Source: Salipiger bermudensis
Lineage (GTDB): Bacteria; Pseudomonadota; Alphaproteobacteria; Rhodobacterales; Rhodobacteraceae
DNA length: 64,000 bases
Direction of reading: 5' to 3'
NCBI RefSeq assembly: GCF_019801965.1
Contig: NZ_JAHVIA010000008.1
Coordinates: forward strand, 248,001-312,000
Shown piece after piece: positions 51,298 through 58,940 of the stretch. The translations under genes were made by a program, and so were the position numbers. A model generated the notes under the pieces. It had not been told where the DNA came from, did not search any database, and saw nothing but the letters and a program-made list of their open reading frames with translations. How positions within the stretch are numbered: position 1 is the stretch's first letter; every line of letters begins with the position of its first letter.

Positions 51298-52383
51298 ATG
51301 AGCGAGAGCCCGCGCCAGATCGACAAGGACCGCCGCCCCGGGCGCGGTGCCGCCAGCCGCGAGACCGGCCGGTTCGAGCGGCTGCGCTACGAGGATGCCG
51401 ATGACGGCTGGGAGATCGAGGAGGATCTGCCTGTGCTGCGCACCGAGGTCAGCGAGGAGCGGCCGCGCAGCCTGATCAACTACGTCTCCTCGCCGGACAT
51501 TCCCTTCGACCGCAGCATCAACCCCTATCGCGGTTGCGAGCACGGCTGCATCTACTGCTTCGCGCGGCCGAGCCATGCCTATCTCGGCCTGTCGCCGGGG
51601 CTGGATTTCGAGACCCGGCTGATCGCGCGGCCCGATGCGCCCGAGGTGCTGGCGCGGGAGCTCAGGTCAAAGCGCTACCGCGTGGCCACCATCGCCATCG
51701 GCACCAATACCGATCCCTACCAGCCGATCGAGCGCGACCGCGGCATCATGCGCGCCTGTCTCGAGGTGCTGCGCGATCACCGCCACCCGGTCGCGATCGT
51801 CACCAAGGGCACGCTGATCGAGCGCGACATCGACATCCTGTCGGAGATGGCGGCGCAGGGGCTGGCGCGGGTGGGCGTCTCGGTGACCACGCTGGACGCG
51901 GAGCTGTCGCGCCGGATGGAGCCGCGGGTGCCGGCGCCGAAGCGGCGGCTGGCGACGATCCGGCGGCTCTCCGAGGCCGGGATCGAGACCCGGATCATGG
52001 TTTCGCCGGTGGTGCCGGCGCTGACCGACCCGGAGCTCGAGGCGATCCTCGCGGCGGGGGCGGAGGCCGGGGCGGCGGCCGCGAGCTGGATCATGTTGCG
52101 GCTGCCGCGCGAGGTGGCGCCGCTCTGGCAGGAGTGGCTCGAGGAGCATTATCCCGGCCGGGCCGGACGGGTGATGGCGCGGCTGCGCGAGATGCATGGC
52201 GGCGAGGTCTATTCGGCGCAGTGGCACAAGCGCATGCGGGGCGAGGGGCATTACGCGCGGCTGATCGCGCGGCGCTTTGACAGGGCGGCTCGACAGCTCG
52301 GGCTGGATCGCGCGCTGGGGCCACTGCGGTGCGATTTGTTCCGGGTCCCGGCGCGGGCAGGGGACCAGCTGAGCCTGTTCTGA
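51298..52383 (+). CDS. PA0069 family radical SAM protein (spore photoproduct lyase-like)
   Basis: The 361-residue product is an AdoMet radical enzyme with the cluster motif Cys80-x3-Cys84-x2-Cys87 (RGCEHGCIYC), followed by FARPSHAYLGLSPGLDFETR, VAIGTNTDPYQP-like AIGTNTDPYQPIE and VTKGTLIERD, all diagnostic of the PA0069 subfamily related to spore photoproduct lyase. The reaction is unknown; the relationship and the SOS box in front make a DNA-damage role likely. It lies on the opposite strand inside the methyl-transfer cluster and ends beside two tandem repeats. Confidence 0.92.
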   Translation: MSESPRQIDKDRRPGRGAASRETGRFERLRYEDADDGWEIEEDLPVLRTEVSEERPRSLINYVSSPDIPFDRSINPYRGCEHGCIYCFARPSHAYLGLSPGLDFETRLIARPDAPEVLARELRSKRYRVATIAIGTNTDPYQPIERDRGIMRACLEVLRDHRHPVAIVTKGTLIERDIDILSEMAAQGLARVGVSVTTLDAELSRRMEPRVPAPKRRLATIRRLSEAGIETRIMVSPVVPALTDPELEAILAAGAEAGAAAASWIMLRLPREVAPLWQEWLEEHYPGRAGRVMARLREMHGGEVYSAQWHKRMRGEGHYARLIARRFDRAARQLGLDRALGPLRCDLFRVPARAGDQLSLF

Positions 52384-52470
52384 GCCGGGCGGGGCTCCTC
52401 CGCCCTTGCGGGCGTCCTCGCCGGGGGTGGGGGCGCTTGCCGGACGCTGCGGCGGGGTCGGTCGGAATGC

Positions 52471-52640
52471 CTCCGGCGGGAGTATTTTTGACGAAGAGAA
52501 GGGTGGGGCGCTGGTACTGGGCCGGGCGGGGGGTGTCGATTGGTTGAGATGCTTGCCGGAGGCTGGCGTGGCGGCGCGGGCCGGCCTGCCCCCGGCGGGA
52601 GTATTTTTGACGAAGAGAAGGGTGGGGTGCTGGCGCGGGG
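52471..52640 (+). repeat. Two tandem copies (period 120 bp) of the dispersed repeat core
   Basis: CCGGCGGGAGTATTTTTGAC followed by GAAGAGAAGGGTGGGG occurs at 52473-52508 and again at 52593-52628, identical over 36 bases and still similar beyond (GCTGG). The spacing of 120 bases is close to the period of the arrays at 22 and 36 kb. It fills the convergent gap between the radical SAM gene and bmt; no gene is seen in it. Confidence 0.92.
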
Positions 52641-52642
52641 GC

Positions 52643-53659
52643 TCAGCTGCTGCGACGGCGGCCGCGGCGTTCGCGTTTCGGGGCCGGGGTGTCCCCGGTG
52701 CCGTCGCTCTCGGAGCTGAAGCCGCCCATGGCCTTGGCGATCTGTTCCAGCGTCGGGCGCGGGCCGGCGGGGCGGGTCTCGAGCGCGGCGCGCATGGCGC
52801 GCAGGTGATCGGGCATGGTGCCGCAGCAGCCGCCGATGATGCGGGCGCCGGCGTCGCGCGCGAGCACCGCGTATTCTGCCATCAGCTCGGGCGTGCCGTT
52901 GTAGTGGATGTGGCCATCCTCGTAGCGCGGGATGCCGGCATTGCCCTTGGCGATGATCGGGCGCTCGGTGCCGGTGGCGGCGAAGCCCAGGACCGTGCGC
53001 AGCAGATCGGAGGCGCCGACACCGCAATTGGCGCCGAAGGCCAGCGGCGGGTTGGGCAGGGCATCGACCTGGCGCACGAAGGCATCCGAGGTCACCCCCA
53101 TCATGGTGCGCCCGGCGGTGTCGAAGCTCATGGTGCCGCACCACGGCATGCCCACATTGGCGAAGGCCTCGGCGGCGGCGGCAAACTCCTCCGGCGCCGA
53201 GATGGTCTCGACCCAGAGCACGTCGGCGCCGCCTTCCTTGAGGCCGGCAGCGGTCTCCTCGAACATCTCCACCGCGGTCTCGTGGCTCAGCGTGCCGACC
53301 TCGCCCATGATCTCGCCGGTGGGGCCGACGGAGCCCGCGACGACAAGTTTTCGGCCCGATGCATCGGCCACGTCGCGGCCCAGCGCGGCGGCGAGGCGCG
53401 ACAGCTCGAAGGCGCGGTCGGCGGCATCGTGCAGCTTGAGCCGCGAGGCGTTGGCGCCGAAGGAGTTGGTCAGGAAGATATCCGAGCCCGCCTCGACGGC
53501 ATTGCGGTAGAGCGTGCGGATGCGCTCGGGGTGATCGACGTTCCAGAACTCCGGCGCGTCGCCCGAGGCCAGCCCCATGTTGAACAGGTTGGTGCCGGTG
53601 GCGCCGTCGGCCATCAGCCAGTCGCGGGTGGAGAGCAGCTCGGTCAGTGCGTCGGTCAT
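52643..53659 (-). CDS. Homocysteine S-methyltransferase (BHMT/MetH module 1-like)
   Basis: This enzyme is predicted to transfer a methyl group to homocysteine. The 338-residue TIM barrel starts with WLMADGATGTNLFNMG and carries the zinc ligands Cys212 (GANCGVG) and Cys278-Cys279 (IIGGCCGT), as in betaine-homocysteine methyltransferase and module 1 of MetH. With the separate methyl-THF and corrinoid proteins encoded nearby, a split methionine synthase is the most economical reading; betaine as direct donor is the alternative. The last 20 residues are basic (PKRERRGRRRSS). AAGG stands 7 bases before the start. Confidence 0.92.
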   Translation of the reverse strand: MTDALTELLSTRDWLMADGATGTNLFNMGLASGDAPEFWNVDHPERIRTLYRNAVEAGSDIFLTNSFGANASRLKLHDAADRAFELSRLAAALGRDVADASGRKLVVAGSVGPTGEIMGEVGTLSHETAVEMFEETAAGLKEGGADVLWVETISAPEEFAAAAEAFANVGMPWCGTMSFDTAGRTMMGVTSDAFVRQVDALPNPPLAFGANCGVGASDLLRTVLGFAATGTERPIIAKGNAGIPRYEDGHIHYNGTPELMAEYAVLARDAGARIIGGCCGTMPDHLRAMRAALETRPAGPRPTLEQIAKAMGGFSSESDGTGDTPAPKRERRGRRRSS

Positions 53660-53692
53660 GCTATGCCTTGAGGTCTGGTCTTGAATGCGGAA

Positions 53693-53736
53693 CCCGGGCC
53701 GATGCGAGGGATCGCGGCCCGGGCCGGGGGTATATA
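53693..53736 (-). promoter_or_regulatory. Candidate -10 element and 5' hairpin in the bmt-like gene leader
   Basis: On the minus strand TATATA (53731-53736) is followed 7 bases later by a strong hairpin, CCCGGGCCGCGAT pairing with ATCGGCCCGGG across a 7-base loop (53693-53723). A start of transcription just downstream of TATATA would place the hairpin at the very 5' end of the mRNA, 34 bases before the start codon. The -35 region is poor. Confidence 0.4.
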
Positions 53737-53780
53737 GCGCCTTGAGTGTTTCGGAAAGCCTTGGCCGGCGCGACGGCGGG

Positions 53781-54842
53781 TCAGGCCCGCCTGCGGCGTC
53801 CGCCGCCACGGCGTCCGCCGCGCGCGGCGGTGGGCTCGCCGGTCTCGGCTTCCTTGTTGAAGGCGATCCAGGCGCCGCCATGCGGATCCTGGTTCATCAG
53901 CAGGTTGGCGGCGCGGATCGCGGCCATCTCGGAGCCGGGCTTCGAGCGGGTCGAGCCCATGCCGAACAGGGTGACGAAGGTCTCGTCGTCGAGATCGTCG
54001 GGCAGGATGATCCCGGCCGCGGCGACCTCGGCCTTCTTGGCGGCGATCTTGGTCTGGGTGACGGGCAGGGCGACCGGGTTCATGATCGCCGAGGTCATGC
54101 CGGCGCCCATCGCCATCGGCAGGAAGGCGTTGTTGATGCCGTGCCGGTTGGGCAGTCCGAAGGAGATGTTGGACGCGCCGCAGGTGGTGTTGACGCCGAG
54201 CTCCTCGCGCAGGCGGCGGACCAGGGCAAAGACCTGCTGGCCCGCGGTGGCCATGGCGCCGATCGGCATCACCAGCGGGTCGACCACGATGTCATGCGCC
54301 GGGATGCCGAAATCCGCGGCGCGCTCGACGATCTTCTTGGCCACCGCGAAGCGCACGTCGGGATCCTCGGAGATGCCGGTATCGTCGTTGGAGATCGCCA
54401 CCACCGGCACGTTGTATTTCTTGACCAGCGGCAGCACCAGCTCGAGCCGGTCTTCCTCGCCGGTGACCGAGTTCAGCAGCGGCCGGCCCTCGGCGGCCTC
54501 GAGCCCGGCCTCGAGCGCGCCGGGCACCGAGCTGTCGATGCAGAGCGGCAGGTCGACCAGCCCCTGCACCAGCTCGACGATCTGGCGCATCAGCGGCGGT
54601 TCGGTCTCGTTGGGGTTGGGGTTGGAGTTGTAGACGACGCCGGCATTGATATCGAGGATGGCGGCGCCGGCGGCGGCCTGCGCCAGCGCATCCTTTTCCA
54701 CTGTCGAGAAATCCCCGGCCTCGAGCTCGGCGGCGAGCTTCTTGCGCCCGGTGGGGTTGATGCGCTCGCCGATCACGCAGAACGGCTCATCGAAACCGAG
54801 CGTGGCGGTACGGGTCTTTGACTCGACAACGGTTCTCGTCAT
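53781..54842 (-). CDS. Methyltetrahydrofolate:corrinoid methyltransferase (MtgA/MetH module 2-like)
   Basis: The 353-residue product has the dihydropteroate-synthase-like pterin-binding barrel: VIGERINPTGRKKL at 23-36, DINAGVV, LCIDSS, LLNSVTGEED, VAISNDD, DPLVMPIGA and the late GASNISFGLPNR, as in MetH module 2 and AcsE. It would transfer methyl from methyl-THF to the corrinoid protein. The C-terminus is a short Gly/Arg tail with seven Arg in the last 13 residues, similar in charge to the tail of the homocysteine methyltransferase. It overlaps the HAD gene by four bases (ATGA). Confidence 0.93.
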   Translation of the reverse strand: MTRTVVESKTRTATLGFDEPFCVIGERINPTGRKKLAAELEAGDFSTVEKDALAQAAAGAAILDINAGVVYNSNPNPNETEPPLMRQIVELVQGLVDLPLCIDSSVPGALEAGLEAAEGRPLLNSVTGEEDRLELVLPLVKKYNVPVVAISNDDTGISEDPDVRFAVAKKIVERAADFGIPAHDIVVDPLVMPIGAMATAGQQVFALVRRLREELGVNTTCGASNISFGLPNRHGINNAFLPMAMGAGMTSAIMNPVALPVTQTKIAAKKAEVAAAGIILPDDLDDETFVTLFGMGSTRSKPGSEMAAIRAANLLMNQDPHGGAWIAFNKEAETGEPTAARGGRRGGGRRRRA

Positions 54843-55501
54843 GGGATGCTCTCTCCTCTCAAGCGGTCCAGAAGCGTGGGCAGGGTGGCGTCGGTGTAAT
54901 CGGCGATGGTGGCCTTGGCCCCGGCCTCGCAGAGGCGGTCATGGCTCAGCCCCGAGCGCACCCCGATGGCATAGGCGCCCGATCGCGCGGCGGCCCGCAT
55001 GCCGCTCTGGCTGTCCTCGAAGGCGAGGCAGTGGTGCGGCTCGGCACCGAGCTGGCGCATCGCGGCCAGATAGGGCTCGGGATCGGGCTTGGCGCGGGCG
55101 CATTCGTCTCCGATGATCAGCAGCTCGAACCGGTCGCGCAGGCCGATGGCGTTGAGCATGTGCTCGCCATTCTCGCGCGGGGCGTTGGTCACCACTGCCA
55201 GCCGCCAGCCTTCGCGGTCGGCCTGATCGAGCAGCGCCACGGTTCCGGGCATCGGATCGGCGCCGTCGCCCAGCCGCTCGCGGAAGCGGCGCTCTTTCTC
55301 GTCCGACAGCGCCTGCGCGTCGCAGCCCGGGAAGAGCTTCGGGAACATCTCGAGATTGTGGTGCCCGTGGATGCGGGTTTCATAGATCTCCGGGGTGAGC
55401 TCCTTGCCGTTCTCGGCAAAGATTTCCGCGAAGACCGCGTAGTGAAGCGGGTCGGAGACGAGCAGGGTGCCGTCGAGGTCGAAGAGGAGAGCTTTTGTCA
55501 T
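54839..55501 (-). CDS. HAD superfamily hydrolase (beta-phosphoglucomutase/phosphatase type)
   Basis: This is a 220-residue haloacid dehalogenase-fold phosphatase. Motif I is FDLDGTLL (Asp nucleophile near residue 8), motif II is the Thr in AVVTNAPRENG, motif III the Lys in RAKPDPEPYL, and motif IV EDSQSGMRAA. A helical cap lies between residues 15 and 85. The substrate is unknown; its place between the reductase and methyltransferase genes suggests repair or recycling of a folate- or cofactor-linked phosphate, which is only a guess. It is coupled to the downstream gene by an ATGA overlap. Confidence 0.9.
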   Translation of the reverse strand: MTKALLFDLDGTLLVSDPLHYAVFAEIFAENGKELTPEIYETRIHGHHNLEMFPKLFPGCDAQALSDEKERRFRERLGDGADPMPGTVALLDQADREGWRLAVVTNAPRENGEHMLNAIGLRDRFELLIIGDECARAKPDPEPYLAAMRQLGAEPHHCLAFEDSQSGMRAAARSGAYAIGVRSGLSHDRLCEAGAKATIADYTDATLPTLLDRLRGESIP

Positions 55502-55521
55502 GCCCGTCCCGATACCGCGTC

Positions 55522-56445
55522 TCAGATCGCGCGTCGAGCGGGGCGCGTCGCGGCGCCGCCGTGGGTCTCGGCCCATTCGGCGCAGGTCTTGATGCCGCCG
55601 AGCGGGAAGAGATGCGCCTGCTCGATCGGGAAGGCGGGATCGGCGGCCTTGCGGGCGGCCAGCTCGGCGGTGAGCTCGGTGGGCTCGTAGGGCAGCAGCA
55701 GCTTGCTGACGTCGAGCGCGCGCTTCTGAAGCACCCGCAGCGATGGGCCGACGCCGCAGGCGATGGCGAACTTGATCATGGTCTGCAGCTTGGCCGGACC
55801 GGCGAGGCCGATATGGATCGGCAGCTCGATGCCGCCGGCACGCAGACGGCTGGCCCAGTCGAGGATCGGCTGCGCCTCGAAGGCGAACTGGGTGACCATT
55901 GCCATCCGCGCATCGCTGCGCTCGGAGAAGTCCTGCTTCCAGCGCGCCGCTGCCATGACCTCGGCCTCGCCGCCATCGGCATCGATGTCGCGGTTGCCTT
56001 CCGGGTGGCCGGCCACGTGCAGGCGGGTGAAGCCGGCCTTGTCGAAGAGCCCGGTCTCGAGCAGCTGCATGGAGCTGTGGAAGTCGCCCTGCGGCTCGGA
56101 GACGCCGCCGGCGAGGATCAGGCCCTGGGTGACGCCGGCCTCGCCCTGGTAGCGGGCGATCCAGTCGGCCAGGGTCGCCGTGTCGGCGATGATCCGGGCC
56201 GGGAAATGCGGCATGACGTCGAAGCCCTCGCCGGCGATGCGGCGGGCGGTGGAGACCATGTCCTCGATCGGCGTGCCGCCGATATGGGCGATGTAGACGC
56301 GGGTGCCCTCCGGCAGCAGGGCGCGGAAATCCTCGACCTTGGCAGCGGTGCGCGGCATCACCTCGATGGAGTAGCCCGCGAGAAATCCGTCGAGCCCGAT
56401 GGTCGGGGGGGTGGCCTTGGGCTTGCGGAAATTCAGAAGGGACAT
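55522..56445 (-). CDS. Methylenetetrahydrofolate reductase-like protein
   Basis: The 307-residue product resembles the MetF family barrel: YSIEVMPRTAAKVEDFRALL near the start, VYIAHIGGTPIEDMVSTARRIA, DVMPHFPARII, GLILAGGVSEPQGDF and MVTQFAFEAQPILDWASRLRAGGI. It would make methyl-THF with an FAD or NADH-dependent mechanism and so feed the neighbouring methyltransferase. The sequence is diverged from enteric MetF, so the activity is inferred from motifs and context. AAGGAG precedes the ATG at 56445. Confidence 0.82.
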   Translation of the reverse strand: MSLLNFRKPKATPPTIGLDGFLAGYSIEVMPRTAAKVEDFRALLPEGTRVYIAHIGGTPIEDMVSTARRIAGEGFDVMPHFPARIIADTATLADWIARYQGEAGVTQGLILAGGVSEPQGDFHSSMQLLETGLFDKAGFTRLHVAGHPEGNRDIDADGGEAEVMAAARWKQDFSERSDARMAMVTQFAFEAQPILDWASRLRAGGIELPIHIGLAGPAKLQTMIKFAIACGVGPSLRVLQKRALDVSKLLLPYEPTELTAELAARKAADPAFPIEQAHLFPLGGIKTCAEWAETHGGAATRPARRAI

Positions 56446-56477
56446 CAAGCGGCTCCTTATGCGCATCGGGGTGGGCG

Positions 56478-56792
56478 TCAGGGGTCGGACGGGCCGCCGG
56501 CCCAGCCGTCATTGGCGATCAGCGCCCTGAGGCGGGCGTCGTCATACTCAAGTTCGAGACTGGCGGCGGTGGCCTCGGCCAGCGCCTGCGGCTCGCCGTC
56601 TCCCTCGCCACCGGAGGCGCGGCGCCACTCGGCGAGATAGGCATCGGTGTCGGAGGCGCCCACCTTCATCGCGGCCCGGTCGATCGCCTGCTCGAAGCGC
56701 TCGGCCAGCGGCGCCTTGCCGCCGCGACGGCCGCGCCCCACCAGCACTTGCGCCGGGATGTCGCGCCAGTAGACGATGGTGATCTCGGGCAT
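56478..56792 (-). CDS. Small 'virulence factor' (PF13769-type) protein
   Basis: The 104-residue product starts with PEITIVYWRDIPAQVLVGRGRRG and continues with a helical, acidic C-terminal half. It matches the short family labelled virulence factor (related to staphylococcal CvfC), whose function is unknown. In Rhodobacteraceae it is found with corrinoid and folate methyltransferase genes, as here. A very strong purine site (GGAGGAAGGG) stands before the ATG. It is the first gene of the operon, 32 bases before the reductase-like gene. Confidence 0.8.
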   Translation of the reverse strand: MPEITIVYWRDIPAQVLVGRGRRGGKAPLAERFEQAIDRAAMKVGASDTDAYLAEWRRASGGEGDGEPQALAEATAASLELEYDDARLRALIANDGWAGGPSDP

Positions 56793-57096
56793 TCGGGCGA
56801 TTCCCTTCCTCCTTTTCCTTTTTGTTTAGCGGCGCGGGTCCCTGCGCCGGGGTCGGTTTTCGACACTCACCGCCCCGTGAGCGACCTCCGGTCAGGGCGG
56901 GCCTTGGGGCGGAGCTGTCTCCCGGCGTCCACGATCGGGTATCAAAATACCGCGCCGCGCCACATTGTTGCTGCGTTCCTCCGGTAGTTTTGCTGTCGTG
57001 CCGGGGCCGGGCGCAGGCTCTTTCCCCGACAGCTGACCGGCACGAAACGACGCGAACCGCCACGCAAGGGCAGGGAACGGCAATGGAAGGACCGGC
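56793..57096. promoter_or_regulatory. Divergent region upstream of the methyl-transfer operon and the sulfotransferase gene
   Basis: About 300 bases hold both promoters. On the leftward side, directly before the purine-rich ribosome binding site, GGCGCAGG and CCCGCGCC form a hairpin (56831-56848) that could expose or hide that site. Further up, GGTAT-CAAA-ATACC is a small inverted repeat (56938-56951). I found no cobalamin, SAM or SAH riboswitch consensus. Confidence 0.4.
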
Positions 57097-57795
57097 ATGG
57101 TCATCGCGGTAAAGGCGCACAGGATCGCATACATGGCGCTGCCCAAGGCGGGCTGCTCGACGGTCAAGGCCGCGCTGGCGCAGGTCGATCCCGAGGTGGC
57201 GCTGCCCGAAACCGGCACGCCCGACGTGATGCGCTGGCACCGGCTCTACCCGACCCGGCGCTTCCGTCCGCATCGCTGGGAAGCCTATGACGGCTGGTGG
57301 CGGTTCTGCGTGGTGCGGGATCCGTTGACGCGTTTGCTGTCGCTCTACACCAACCGGGTCGTCGAGATGCGCGAGCTGCACAATTGTCGCAAGATCCTGC
57401 GCGGCCGGGTCGCGCTGCCGACGGATCCAGATCCGGATTTCTTCTTCCAGAATCTGCGCGCCTATATCCGCGCGGCCTCGACGGTGAAACATCATGCCCT
57501 GCCGGCCTGGCTGTTTCTCGGCCACGACCTCGGGCGCTACGATCGGATCTATCGCACCGACGAGCTGGCGCGCCTCGGCGCGGATCTGGCGGAGCGCACC
57601 CGCTGCCCGGTGCGCATCGCCCGTGAGAACGCCAGCGCGACACGGCTGACGCTCGAGGATCTGGCGCCCAGGACCCGGACCGCGCTGCGCGATCACCTCG
57701 CGGAGGAATACGCGTATCTGGCCGAATTCTATGAAAATCCCTTCGGTCAGCGCCAGCATCTCGCTTGCACGGGGCCCTTGCGCCGCGTATCCTGA
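57097..57795 (+). CDS. Sulfotransferase family protein
   Basis: The 232-residue product resembles the Sulfotransfer_2 group, which moves sulfate from PAPS to carbohydrates or other acceptors. The 5'-phosphosulfate loop is MALPKAGCSTVKAAL (residues 13-27), and the 3'-phosphate motif is FCVVRDPLTRLLSLY (about 70-84). The rest is rich in Arg. The acceptor is unknown and no polysaccharide gene is adjacent. GGAAGGA precedes the ATG. The ppx gene starts 32 bases downstream on the same strand. Confidence 0.88.
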   Translation: MVIAVKAHRIAYMALPKAGCSTVKAALAQVDPEVALPETGTPDVMRWHRLYPTRRFRPHRWEAYDGWWRFCVVRDPLTRLLSLYTNRVVEMRELHNCRKILRGRVALPTDPDPDFFFQNLRAYIRAASTVKHHALPAWLFLGHDLGRYDRIYRTDELARLGADLAERTRCPVRIARENASATRLTLEDLAPRTRTALRDHLAEEYAYLAEFYENPFGQRQHLACTGPLRRVS

Positions 57796-57827
57796 TCCCA
57801 ACTTCACATTCGGAAAGGCGCTCAATC

Positions 57828-58940
57828 ATGGCGCCAAGGCGTCCCAAAGGTGCGGGCGCTTTCCCGAGACCGGTAGAGAGCCCCGCGCCGCAACCGCCTG
57901 ATCCTAGTGCGCTTTATGCCGCTCTGGATCTGGGCACGAACAGTTGCCGCATGCTGATTGCCCAACCCAAGGGCAGCCAGTTCCATGTGGTCGACAGCTT
58001 CTCCAAATCCGTCCAGCTCGGGCAGGGGCTCGAGCGGACGGGACGGCTTTCGCGCGCCTCGATGAACCGCACCATCGGGGCGATCCGGGTCTGCCAGCAG
58101 AAGATCAAGCGCCACAAGGTCGAACGCATGCGGCTGGTCGCCACCGAGGCCTGCCGCCGGGCGCAGAACGCGCGCGAGTTCATCCGGCAGGTGCGGCGTG
58201 AGACCGGTCTGCAGCTCGAGATCATCCAGCCCGAGGAGGAGGCCCGGCTCGCGGTGATCTCCTGCGCGCCGCTGGTCTCGACCCGGACCGAACAGCTTCT
58301 GGTGGTCGATATCGGCGGTGGCTCGACCGAGCTTGTGTGGATCGACCTGTCCTCGGTGCCCCGGCGCGACCGGCCGGCGGCGATTATGCGGCTGCACGCG
58401 GGCTTCCATCCGCCCGAAAGCCCGTTTCCCGCCGCCAAGGTGGTCGACTGGATCTCGGTGCCGCTCGGCGTGGCGACGCTGCGCGACCAGTTCAACGATG
58501 TCGAGGACGACGCCGCACGCTACGCGCTGATGAGCTGGTATTTCGAGGAGAACCTCTCGGAATTCGCGCCCTACAAGGACGCCCAGTCGCGCGAGGGCTT
58601 CCAGATCGTCGGCACCTCCGGGACGGTGACCACGGTGGCGGCCTCTCATCTGGGACTCCGGCGCTACGACCGCACCAAGGTCGACGGGCTGCGCATGACC
58701 TCGGACCAGATCGAGGCGGTGATTGCGCGCTATCTCGAGATGGGCCCGGCGGGGCGCCGGCGCGATCCGCGCATCGGGCAGGACCGGCAGGCGCTGATCA
58801 TGTCGGGCGCGGCGATCCTGCAGGCGCTGCTGCGGCTCTGGCCGACCGACCGGCTCTCGGTCGCCGATCGCGGCCTGCGCGAGGGTCTGCTCTATGCCCA
58901 GATGTCGGCCGACGGGGTGCTGGAGGACGGGCCTCTCTGA
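57828..58940 (+). CDS. ppx: Exopolyphosphatase/guanosine pentaphosphatase family protein
   Basis: This is an ASKHA-fold phosphatase of 370 residues acting on polyphosphate or pppGpp. The two phosphate motifs are ALDLGTNSCRMLI (about 28-40) and VVDIGGGSTELVW (about 160-172), with TEACRRAQN and GTSGTVTTVAA in between and after. It lacks the long C-terminal domain of enteric Ppx, as usual in alphaproteobacteria. The first 25 residues are Pro/Arg-rich and probably disordered. In several relatives the rRNA methyltransferase gene rlmE follows; it does not here. Confidence 0.93.
   Translation: MAPRRPKGAGAFPRPVESPAPQPPDPSALYAALDLGTNSCRMLIAQPKGSQFHVVDSFSKSVQLGQGLERTGRLSRASMNRTIGAIRVCQQKIKRHKVERMRLVATEACRRAQNAREFIRQVRRETGLQLEIIQPEEEARLAVISCAPLVSTRTEQLLVVDIGGGSTELVWIDLSSVPRRDRPAAIMRLHAGFHPPESPFPAAKVVDWISVPLGVATLRDQFNDVEDDAARYALMSWYFEENLSEFAPYKDAQSREGFQIVGTSGTVTTVAASHLGLRRYDRTKVDGLRMTSDQIEAVIARYLEMGPAGRRRDPRIGQDRQALIMSGAAILQALLRLWPTDRLSVADRGLREGLLYAQMSADGVLEDGPL

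Noticed and set aside
56793-56850. Hairpin followed by GCTAAACAAAAAGG before the methyl-transfer operon, similar to the end of a SAM-II riboswitch
   Set aside because: The loop lacks the SAM-II conserved bases needed for the pseudoknot and the joining segment before GCTAAA is absent; only a general leader hairpin remains.
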